Origin: Bacteroidales bacterium UBA3810
GTDB lineage: Bacteria > Bacteroidota > Bacteroidia > Bacteroidales > Paludibacteraceae
NCBI GenBank assembly: GCA_002368645.1
Contig: DFEE01000017.1
Coordinates: 1-53,373 of the forward strand
Length of the DNA stretch: 53,373 nt
Reading direction: 5' to 3'
Made by a program: the position numbers and the translations under genes. A model generated the notes under the pieces. That model had not been told where the DNA came from. It did not search any database and saw only the letters and a program-made list of their open reading frames with translations. Below, piece after piece: positions 24,844-31,941 of this stretch; within the stretch, counting starts at the first letter, position 1, and each line of letters opens with the position of its first letter.

Positions 24844-26379
24844 ATGCTGAAAAAAATAGATAAATATCTGCTCAAGGACTTTTTGGGTCTCTTCTTGGTG
24901 ACCCTTTTCATGTGTATCTTCGTGCTGCTGATGCAGTTCGTATGGTTTCATGTGAAAGACCTGGTCGGGAAAGGGGTAGAGTTGAAAGTCCTTGCGGAGT
25001 TCTTTATCTATGCCGTGGCATCGGTTGTGCAATTGGCATTGCCTTTAGCCGTTCTCTTGGCTTCGATTATCTGTTTCGGTAACTTAGGAGAGAGGAGCGA
25101 ACTGACGGCGATGAAAGCAGCCGGCATTTCATTGTTCCGAATCATGAGGCCTTTATACATAACGGCGATTGCAATTTCTATAGGTGCTTTGCTTTTTAGC
25201 AACTATGTGCTGCCGGCATCGCAAGTGAAACTTTGGGCGCTGATTTTCTCCTTAAGGCAGAAAAACCCGGAACTCGATATTCCCGTCGGTCAGTTCTGTG
25301 ATGACATCCCGGGCTATAATATCTATGTCAAGGATAAAAATGTCCGCTCGGGTATGATGTACGGCATGATGATATATGATTTCTCGAAGGGCTTCAAGGA
25401 TGCCACCGTGATCGTGGCGGACTCCGGACGCATCTATTTTACAGAGGATAAGCAGTACTTGCTGCTCAAACTCTACTCGGGCGAGTCTTTCGAAAATATT
25501 CAACAGAAACAACAACGAGCGACCCGTACAACCAAGTCCATACCCTATCGGCGTGAAACTTTCGTGGAGCAGCAATTGCTCATCGATTTCAATACTGATA
25601 TGGCACGATTTGATGACGATGTGCTTAAGAACCAACATATTGCGAAAGATATACACGACCTTGTCCTCTCGATAGACTCTACCAGACTGATATTAGAGGA
25701 CCAGAAAATGAAACAAGCCGCGGTGATGACGACTGCCCACTATTTTGGTCGTGAGCGCACGCCTGAGCGCAAAGCAATTCCGTTAGCTGACGGCGAGAAA
25801 CCGGAACAATACGACTTAGAAGCGCTCTATCGGTCGCTGCCTTTGTCTCAGCAACTGAGAGCACTGACAACAGCGGTCTCCAAGGCGCGTTCCCAAAAAG
25901 ACCTCGTGGAATACAATCTCATTGTGCAAGACGAACAACAACGCTATATCCGTAAACACGAGATTGAACTGCACCGTAAGTTTACATTGTCTTTGGCATG
26001 TCTTGTGTTCTTCTTTATAGGGGCACCCTTGGGAGCAATCACCAAGAAAGGTGGACTGGGCTTCCCTGTTGTCCTCGCGGTCATTATGTTTGTTATATAC
26101 TACATCATTGATAATGCCGGTTGGCATAATGCACGCTCTGGCATTTGGCCGACATGGCTCGGAATGTGGATTTCTACCTTCGCGATGTTGCCTGTAGGGG
26201 TTTTCCTTACATATAAAGCGACAACGGACTCGCAACTCTTTAGCCCCGAGGTTTGGGAGCGTTTATGGGAACATATGAAGAGACGAACCCGAAGAATAAT
26301 AAAGCATACAGTTAGATTTAAGGATAAATGGATTCAATCGAAAAAGCATTACAAGCCTTTTCCCGAGGCGACTTTGTAA
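24844..26379 (+). CDS. LptF/LptG-family permease (YjgP/YjgQ)
   Basis: I choose ATG 24844 (MLKKIDKYLL); a TTG one codon earlier is less likely. The 511-residue protein has N-terminal helices near 10-30, 50-80 and 95-120, a long periplasmic beta-jellyroll region, and C-terminal helices near 385-405, 410-430 and 440-460, the layout of the LptB2FG permeases that extract lipopolysaccharide from the inner membrane. The conserved start KYLLKDFLGLF and the GERSELTAMKAAGIS motif are present. It is longer than the E. coli proteins, as usual in Bacteroidetes. Its last 52 bases overlap ribBA. Confidence 0.88.
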   Translation: MLKKIDKYLLKDFLGLFLVTLFMCIFVLLMQFVWFHVKDLVGKGVELKVLAEFFIYAVASVVQLALPLAVLLASIICFGNLGERSELTAMKAAGISLFRIMRPLYITAIAISIGALLFSNYVLPASQVKLWALIFSLRQKNPELDIPVGQFCDDIPGYNIYVKDKNVRSGMMYGMMIYDFSKGFKDATVIVADSGRIYFTEDKQYLLLKLYSGESFENIQQKQQRATRTTKSIPYRRETFVEQQLLIDFNTDMARFDDDVLKNQHIAKDIHDLVLSIDSTRLILEDQKMKQAAVMTTAHYFGRERTPERKAIPLADGEKPEQYDLEALYRSLPLSQQLRALTTAVSKARSQKDLVEYNLIVQDEQQRYIRKHEIELHRKFTLSLACLVFFFIGAPLGAITKKGGLGFPVVLAVIMFVIYYIIDNAGWHNARSGIWPTWLGMWISTFAMLPVGVFLTYKATTDSQLFSPEVWERLWEHMKRRTRRIIKHTVRFKDKWIQSKKHYKPFPEATL

Positions 26380-27563
26380 TCGTCGTGGACGACGAGGATA
26401 GAGAGAATGAGGGAGATTTTATTACAGCGGCAGAACTGATTACGCCAGAGAAAGTCAATTTTATGTTACAGCACGGTCGTGGTGTGCTATGTGTGCCTAT
26501 CACGGAGCAGCGCTGTGCTGAATTAGACCTGATGCATCAGGTATCTACCAATACCTCCATGTTGGGAACTCCATTTACTGTGACGGTCGATAAGTTAGAA
26601 GGCTGTTCCACAGGTGTTTCTGCCCATGATAGAGCTGCTACCATACGCGCCCTTGCGGACCCGGACTCCAAACCGGAAACCTTTGGCAGGCCCGGACATA
26701 TTAACCCGTTGTACGCCAAACCCGCGGGGGTCTTGCAGCGCGCAGGACATACCGAGGCGGCGATTGATTTATGCCGTTTGGCGGGATTGAGACCGGCAGC
26801 GGCGTTGATAGAAATAATGAACGAAGACGGCACGATGGCGCGTCTGCCCCAGTTGGAAGAGGTGGCAAAAACCTATAACCTCTGTCTTATCTCCATCCAA
26901 GATCTGATTAAGTACCGCTTATCTCTTGGCAGCACAGCTACCGCATCCGCTGCCACTGCGGCACCGGCGCCTTTACTTGAGCGGGGCGAAACGGTTTTCC
27001 TGCCGACAGCCTATGGAGAGTTTAAACTCACCCCGTTTAGGGACTTAACCACAGGTCTTGAGCATATCGCGCTCACCAAAGGAGAGTGGAGGGAGGATGA
27101 ACCCGTTTTATGCCGCGTACACTCTTCCTGTGCAACTGGAGATATCTTCGGCTCTATGCGATGCGAATGTGGCGAACAACTACATAAGGCTATGCAGATG
27201 ATTGAAGCGGAAGGAAAAGGGGTTATCGTCTATATGAACCAAGAAGGTAGAGGAATCGGCTTGATGAACAAGATTAGAGCCTATAAACTCCAAGAGCAAG
27301 GCGAGGATACCGTTGAAGCCAATATCCACCTCGGCTTTCGACCCGACGAAAGAGACTATGGAGTAGGAGCGCAAATACTCAGCGCCTTGGGCGCTAAAAA
27401 ACTCCGTTTGATGACCAATAATCCGGTCAAAAGAGTGGGGCTGGAGAGTTATGGCATAGTTATTGTAGAGAATATAGCAATAGAGATTGCTCCGAATCCC
27501 TATAACGCATTTTACATGCGGACGAAGAAGGAGAAGATGTATCACAATTTAAAACTCGTGTAA
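26328..27563 (+). CDS. ribBA: Bifunctional DHBP synthase / GTP cyclohydrolase II
   Basis: The 411-residue enzyme catalyses both entry steps of riboflavin synthesis. Residues 1-200 are 3,4-dihydroxy-2-butanone 4-phosphate synthase (VDDEDRENEGDF, GHINPLYAKPAGVLQRAGHTEAAIDL). After an Ala-rich linker (about 200-220), residues 220-400 are GTP cyclohydrolase II, with the zinc cysteines in CRVHSSCATGDIFGSMRCEC and the catalytic segment NQEGRGIGLMNKIRAYKLQ. No other riboflavin gene is near. It overlaps the permease gene and is followed after one base by the secreted low-complexity protein gene. Confidence 0.95.
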   Translation: MDSIEKALQAFSRGDFVIVVDDEDRENEGDFITAAELITPEKVNFMLQHGRGVLCVPITEQRCAELDLMHQVSTNTSMLGTPFTVTVDKLEGCSTGVSAHDRAATIRALADPDSKPETFGRPGHINPLYAKPAGVLQRAGHTEAAIDLCRLAGLRPAAALIEIMNEDGTMARLPQLEEVAKTYNLCLISIQDLIKYRLSLGSTATASAATAAPAPLLERGETVFLPTAYGEFKLTPFRDLTTGLEHIALTKGEWREDEPVLCRVHSSCATGDIFGSMRCECGEQLHKAMQMIEAEGKGVIVYMNQEGRGIGLMNKIRAYKLQEQGEDTVEANIHLGFRPDERDYGVGAQILSALGAKKLRLMTNNPVKRVGLESYGIVIVENIAIEIAPNPYNAFYMRTKKEKMYHNLKLV

Positions 27564-27564
27564 G

Positions 27565-29055
27565 ATGAAAAAACTATTTCTTCTTTTGACAGCCGCCCTC
27601 ATGATGGGAACTATGACTGTCCGCGCTGACGAGACGGTGACCGTCTCAGCTACCAATAGCGACATCTCGCAGGGGTTGGACCTGCGCGTCGTGGCTAAAC
27701 TCTTTGCTGAAGCTAAGAACTTGGAACAATTTGAGACCATGCTCAACAATCCGGATTCTGCGTTCAATAACTTAGACCTCAACGGCGATGGCATTGTGGA
27801 CTATCTTCGTGTGGTAGAAACCGGAGAAGGCAACTCGCGACTCATTGTCTTACAGGCTATTTTGGCTAAGGATATCTACCAAGATGTAGCTTCCATTGTG
27901 GTTAAAAAAGATGAGCAGACCTCGCAGGTCTCGGTGGAGATTGTCGGTGATGAATATATCTATGGTACTAAATATGTAATCGTACCGACTTATTACTATA
28001 GACCTTATTTATATGATTGGTTCTGGGGACCCCATTATGTGTATTGGCACAGCCCCTACTACTGGGATTTCTATCCCCATTGGTGGTACTCGTGGCATCC
28101 CTATGCCTATGATTGGTATTGGCATCGCTGCCATCATTACTGCAGTTACAGACCGATTTGCTCATATCGTCACACCCATGAGGTATCGCGCTATGCACAT
28201 GATGCAATGTATGCCCGCACGGCTGAGCGTCAGATGGGAGCTTCGCAGTTTGCAGCGCAACGCGCTACTCGCGCTCAATCGCCTACCGCAGCCGCAACTC
28301 GTCCCGCCCTTGAGCGTTCTCAAAATGCCGTAGTAGCTGCCCGCTCGGTACAACCTGCCGCCGCTTCACGCACAGCGACTACAGCCACAGCGGCTGCACA
28401 GAGAGGCGGAACTGCAACCATGGCAGCTGCACAGCACGCCGGGTCTGCCGCCACGGCAGCTCGCGCAACGCAACCTCTTGCCACGAATGCTAAAATGTCA
28501 GAGGCGGCGCGTAAACCTTTGGTACAGGAGAGCAAGATGAGTACCAGAACATTCGGTAGCTCCAATATAGCATCCGCACAAAAACACGGGGCTGCCGCCA
28601 TGACAGCTGCACAGCATACTGGGTCTGCCGCCACGGCAGCAGGTACGCGCTCTTCGGTGTCCGCTAACTCACGTGGAGCAAGCACAGCAGTATCCGGAAG
28701 TACACGCATGGCGTCGTCTAAAGCTGCGGCAACAGCGACTACAACCACCACGACGGCTAAGAGTCGAACAAATTCCTCTTTTACCGCACCTGCGCGCAAT
28801 ACCTATACGACCGGAACTACTACAACCCGTAACTCATACAACAGTGGTGCTTCTCGCGCATCCTATTCGGGGAGTACAAGCACACGGAGTAGTTACAATG
28901 CAGGCTCTTCCCATAGCAATTACTCGGGAGGTAGTCGCAGTAGTTTCTCTTCCGGTAGCGGATTCTCAGGTGGAGGTAGTTTCTCAGGTGGAGGCGGTTT
29001 CTCCGGCGGAAGTGGAGGTGGACGCTCAAGCGTTTCAGCAGGTTCGCGCCGATAA
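27565..29055 (+). CDS. Secreted low-complexity protein with Tyr/Trp/His-rich and Ser/Gly-rich segments
   Basis: The 496-residue product has a signal peptide (MKKLFLLLTAALMMGTMTVRA). A short ordered part (about 22-135) contains LDLNGDGIVDYLRV, an EF-hand-like calcium loop. Next comes an unusual Tyr/Trp/His-rich stretch (about 137-205; for example YDWFWGPHYVYWHSP). The rest is low complexity: Ala/Thr/Gln with imperfect repeats around AAQHAGSAATAA, then Ser/Tyr/Asn, ending in Gly/Ser runs such as FSGGGSFSGGGGFSGG. I do not recognise a function; surface or periplasmic location is likely. A good terminator follows directly. Confidence 0.7.
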   Translation: MKKLFLLLTAALMMGTMTVRADETVTVSATNSDISQGLDLRVVAKLFAEAKNLEQFETMLNNPDSAFNNLDLNGDGIVDYLRVVETGEGNSRLIVLQAILAKDIYQDVASIVVKKDEQTSQVSVEIVGDEYIYGTKYVIVPTYYYRPYLYDWFWGPHYVYWHSPYYWDFYPHWWYSWHPYAYDWYWHRCHHYCSYRPICSYRHTHEVSRYAHDAMYARTAERQMGASQFAAQRATRAQSPTAAATRPALERSQNAVVAARSVQPAAASRTATTATAAAQRGGTATMAAAQHAGSAATAARATQPLATNAKMSEAARKPLVQESKMSTRTFGSSNIASAQKHGAAAMTAAQHTGSAATAAGTRSSVSANSRGASTAVSGSTRMASSKAAATATTTTTTAKSRTNSSFTAPARNTYTTGTTTTRNSYNSGASRASYSGSTSTRSSYNAGSSHSNYSGGSRSSFSSGSGFSGGGSFSGGGGFSGGSGGGRSSVSAGSRR

Positions 29056-29073
29056 ACTGATTAATATAGAAGA

Positions 29074-29108
29074 AGCTTGTTGCACTTGGCAACAGGCTTT
29101 TTTATTTG
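29074..29108 (+). terminator. Rho-independent terminator
   Basis: AGCTTGTTGC and GCAACAGGCT form a ten-pair stem (one wobble) around a short loop, followed by TTTTTTATTTG. It ends the ribBA/secreted protein transcript. Confidence 0.85.
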
Positions 29109-29170
29109 TTTATGACAAAAAATGCAGATAAATTTGTACATATCAAAAAAATGTTGTGAAAATATTCGAC

Positions 29171-29326
29171 ATGAAGGTCATTGGTACCGAATGGCAAGCA
29201 CCACAGGACGTAACCGATTTAGAGATGATTGACGCTACGGCACATCCTGTTAAAATGATTCGTAACGGACAAATCCTCATCCTTCATAACGGCAAAGTAT
29301 TCGATATGCGAGGAATAGAGAGATAG
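29171..29326 (+). CDS. Small conserved-looking protein (51 aa), unknown function
   Basis: ATG 29171 to TAG 29326 encodes 51 residues with no low-complexity sequence. The C-terminal half, VKMIRNGQILILHNGKVFDMRG, looks like two beta strands joined by a turn. A GTG five codons upstream is an alternative start. A TTTG box at 29133-29136 lies upstream but the matching downstream box is poor. It stands alone between a terminator and a convergent acetyltransferase gene. I do not know its role. Confidence 0.55.
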   Translation: MKVIGTEWQAPQDVTDLEMIDATAHPVKMIRNGQILILHNGKVFDMRGIER

Positions 29327-29342
29327 TAGTCTCAAGTAAAGA

Positions 29343-29828
29343 CTAATTAAACTTTTTGTAGAATAAGTAAGAAGCCCCCTCTAATGTCCATGAAGGAATG
29401 GCGTTGGAGGGGGTAAATTGTTTGCGGAATAGATTGGTCGAAGCAATATTGGCGCATTGTACATACGTGTAGAGTAAACGCATGTTCAGGTGTCGTTTGG
29501 CATAATCAATCAGCAATGTCAAGGCTTGCTCGCCATATCTTTGGCGGCGGAAGGAAGGAGCGATGTAAACTCCCACAGCAGCACGGCGGTTACGAACGTC
29601 AAAGTCGTATAAATCGATGCAGCCGATGGCATTTTCGCCTTTCATGATGACTAAACGCAGTTGACCATCCTTATAGATATCACCGGTCGATGAAAGAATA
29701 TAATCCCTGAGGTCTTTTTGGGACAACGGATTATGCACAGCCCCATCCGGCCATGCAGCGTCGTCATTTTCCCATAGATAAAGCAGGGGTAAGTCTAAGG
29801 GCTCTATTTTCCGAAGAGCAATTTCCAT
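29343..29828 (-). CDS. GNAT-family N-acetyltransferase, RimJ/SpeG-like
   Basis: The 161-residue protein has the GNAT fold: an N-terminal strand-helix ALRKIEPLDLPLLYLWEND, the GCIDLYDFD strand, VGVYIAPSFRRQRYGEQAL (motif A, the acetyl-CoA pyrophosphate loop), and a C-terminal ASTNLFRKQF helix. It resembles enzymes acetylating spermidine or ribosomal protein N-termini; the substrate cannot be told. It overlaps the end of the HAD-like gene by 25 bases and ends the minus-strand operon that begins with the ABC permease. Confidence 0.82.
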   Translation of the reverse strand: MEIALRKIEPLDLPLLYLWENDDAAWPDGAVHNPLSQKDLRDYILSSTGDIYKDGQLRLVIMKGENAIGCIDLYDFDVRNRRAAVGVYIAPSFRRQRYGEQALTLLIDYAKRHLNMRLLYTYVQCANIASTNLFRKQFTPSNAIPSWTLEGASYLFYKKFN

Positions 29829-30250
29829 AGTCCTTTTTTAGCGGGCTTTCTATTTTCATGGGTTTCTTGAGAGGTATAATAGGTTTGCTCGCCGAAGGGT
29901 CGAAAGGGATTGCCGGACATCACCATTTGGTAGATAACACCCCAGTCGGGTAGTCCGCCGAGATTCCGGTCGTCAATAAAAAGATCAACTGTTAATTTGC
30001 GAGCACCTAAACCGTCTTGAGGCTCATCGGGAAAATTGCTGTTAACCGCATAGAAATCCAATCCCCTCTCGTGGCAGTAATCTATTGCCTCTTGAAGCAA
30101 CTGCCCCTCACGGCAGGACCATAAAATCAACTGATGACCACCTTCACTCTGTAGGCGGCGAAGCGTGTCTATCGCAAAGGGAATAGGCTTGCCTATCGCC
30201 GGATAGGCATGGGTTACTATAGTGCCGTCAAAATCTACTGCGATTGTCAT
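29804..30250 (-). CDS. HAD-like hydrolase, BT0820 type
   Basis: I start at ATG 30250 (MTIAVDFDGTIV); longer frames run into the upstream gene. The 148-residue protein has the HAD nucleophile motif VDFDGT (Asp6, Asp8), ILWSCREG (motif II region) and LFIDDRN (motif IV acids). There is no large cap, so a small phosphate ester is the likely substrate; it resembles the small Bacteroides phosphatase-like proteins. The start overlaps the stop of the membrane protein gene by one base, so the two are translationally coupled. Confidence 0.82.
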   Translation of the reverse strand: MTIAVDFDGTIVTHAYPAIGKPIPFAIDTLRRLQSEGGHQLILWSCREGQLLQEAIDYCHERGLDFYAVNSNFPDEPQDGLGARKLTVDLFIDDRNLGGLPDWGVIYQMVMSGNPFRPFGEQTYYTSQETHENRKPAKKGLWKLLFGK

Positions 30251-30687
30251 TAATAATCCTCCCCGCTGAGTTCCAATGCCTTTTTGCCTTCTGTCGGCTT
30301 CGTGAAATACCAGGCTATCGCGGTTATTGCCGTCAGCCATATCATCGATTTATAGCATCCCATAAGAATATAAGCGCATGAGGCAAGAACCAAACAGAGC
30401 CCGACGATAACTATCCGTAAACGGGAGATTTTGATATATGCCTGCTCCTGCTCAGCTTTATCCTCTATTGCCGATAAGCGTTTCTTGCAAACATATTTGG
30501 GATACCATAACGCAAATGGAATACCTATCAGTACCGCGAAAAGCACACAATACTGTATGGTCATGGCAATGTCTTCAAGGGGATTGAGCGGAATAAAAAT
30601 CTGTTTGGTAATCAGGAAATAACCGCAGCTGAGAATAGCTACAGCAAGGACCATAAAGGTGTAGTAAAGGATAGTCAACTGTTTCAT
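30250..30687 (-). CDS. Small membrane protein, four helices
   Basis: The 145-residue product has hydrophobic segments at about 5-27, 40-62, 93-112 and 114-130, separated by a charged loop rich in Lys/Glu (67-90). No family motif is recognised. It lies nine bases after the ABC permease gene and overlaps the HAD-like gene by one base. A link to the permease is suggested only by position. Confidence 0.6.
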   Translation of the reverse strand: MKQLTILYYTFMVLAVAILSCGYFLITKQIFIPLNPLEDIAMTIQYCVLFAVLIGIPFALWYPKYVCKKRLSAIEDKAEQEQAYIKISRLRIVIVGLCLVLASCAYILMGCYKSMIWLTAITAIAWYFTKPTEGKKALELSGEDY

Positions 30688-30696
30688 AATAATAGA

Positions 30697-31563
30697 TTAG
30701 ACAGTATCCATAAAGGATTTTTGAACCTTATTGAATACGATAATACCGAAGAAAAGCATCACAACCATGAACCCGAAACTATATCCTAACATCCACCATT
30801 CGGGTGGGGTAGTGGCGCCTAAGAAACCATACTTAAAGAACTCCACTATTCCGGTTAATGGATTTAACTGCATCGCCAATTTGATGTAAGGATTACTAAT
30901 CGTTGATAACGGATAGATAACCGGTGTCGCGTACATCCATAGGCTGACAAAGAAACTTAGTAATATATTAAGGTCACGATACTTCGTAGTCATGGACGAA
31001 AATAGCAGTCCGAAACCTAATGCTAAACCAGCCAACAACACAATCTCAAACGGCACAAGCAGTATCGTCCAATTGGGTTCAACGGTAAATGTACCGGGCC
31101 ATATGAGGTAGTAGGCATACACGATCAAGAATAGCATAAATTGTATGCCGAATCGTACCAGATTGGAAATAATATCAGAAAGGGGACTCACCAGTCTCGG
31201 AAAATACACTTTACCGAAAATACCGGCGTTGGACAAAAAAGTACCACTGGATTTGCCCAAGCAATCCGAAAAGTATTGCCAGCAGCATATGCCGCCTAAA
31301 TAGAACAAGGCCTGAGGCCTGTTATCCGTACCTATACCGGCTATCCCGCCAAAGACCACCATGTACATAATAACCGTCATCGCCGGTTGTATGAAAAACC
31401 AGAGAGGACCTAAAATGGTTTGCTTATACTGGGTGATGATATTACGTTTCACAAACAGGAACATTAAGTCCCTGTAACGCCAGATCTCTTTGAAATCTAT
31501 TGATAGAAGCTTATCTTTAGGCTTAATGGTCGTTACGGCTAAAGCCTCTTTTACTTGAGTCAT
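30697..31563 (-). CDS. ABC-2 type polysaccharide export permease
   Basis: The start is ATG 31563; longer frames run through tRNA-Pro. The 288-residue protein resembles Wzm/TagG/KpsM permeases that carry lipid-linked polysaccharide across the inner membrane. It has an amphipathic start (LLSIDFKEIWRYRDLMFLFVKRNI), the typical YKQTILGPLWFFIQP segment, and about six membrane helices. The ATPase partner normally follows directly, but the next genes are a small membrane protein and a HAD-like hydrolase, so the partner must be elsewhere or lost. Probable O-antigen or capsule export. Confidence 0.87.
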   Translation of the reverse strand: MTQVKEALAVTTIKPKDKLLSIDFKEIWRYRDLMFLFVKRNIITQYKQTILGPLWFFIQPAMTVIMYMVVFGGIAGIGTDNRPQALFYLGGICCWQYFSDCLGKSSGTFLSNAGIFGKVYFPRLVSPLSDIISNLVRFGIQFMLFLIVYAYYLIWPGTFTVEPNWTILLVPFEIVLLAGLALGFGLLFSSMTTKYRDLNILLSFFVSLWMYATPVIYPLSTISNPYIKLAMQLNPLTGIVEFFKYGFLGATTPPEWWMLGYSFGFMVVMLFFGIIVFNKVQKSFMDTV

Positions 31564-31565
31564 GG

Positions 31566-31639
31566 TCGGGAAGACAGGATTCGAACCTGCGACCCCCTGC
31601 TCCCAAAGCAGGTATTCCACCGGACTGAACTACTTCCCG
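31566..31639 (-). tRNA. tRNA-Pro (anticodon TGG)
   Basis: A 74-base cloverleaf on the minus strand: acceptor CGGGAAG with CTTCCCG, anticodon stem CCTGC/GCAGG with loop TTTGGGA (anticodon TGG), T arm CAGGTTCGAATCCTG, discriminator A. Confidence 0.93.
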
Positions 31640-31665
31640 TATTGCTCTTTTAACCTTAGAGCGTG

Positions 31666-31697
31666 CAAAAGTACAAAAAAAAAATGATACTACCAAA
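31666..31697 (-). promoter_or_regulatory. Promoter of tRNA-Pro
   Basis: TTTG (31694-31697), 20 bases including a ten-T run, then TACTTTTG (31666-31673) on the minus strand. It may also drive the ABC permease gene behind the tRNA. Confidence 0.7.
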
Positions 31698-31854
31698 TTT
31701 TTTTTGCTTTTTTAATGTATTTCGCAGATTTTGCATGGACTGCTCTCGTTGAATTATGCCTTCTAACGAATTGAACATTGTTAATCGATACTAAGTCGGT
31801 AGAAGAACAAAAATCGCTTAAAACGGCTAAAAATGATAAAAAATCGCAAATTTA

Positions 31855-31886
31855 TTTGCATATCTCAGCTGAAAATTGTATTTTTG
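31855..31886 (+). promoter_or_regulatory. Promoter of gyrA
   Basis: TTTG (31855-31858), 20 bases, TATTTTTG (31879-31886), about 55 bases before ATG 31942. The spacer begins CATATCTCA, as at cdd. Confidence 0.8.
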
Positions 31887-31941
31887 TGCCGTGATTTGAA
31901 TCACGACAGGGTTGCTAAATTTTTTATATACGTTATATACA

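Noticed and set aside
28320..28799. Ala/Val-rich open frame antisense to the low-complexity secreted protein
   Set aside because: It mirrors the Ala/Thr repeats of the real gene and has no promoter.
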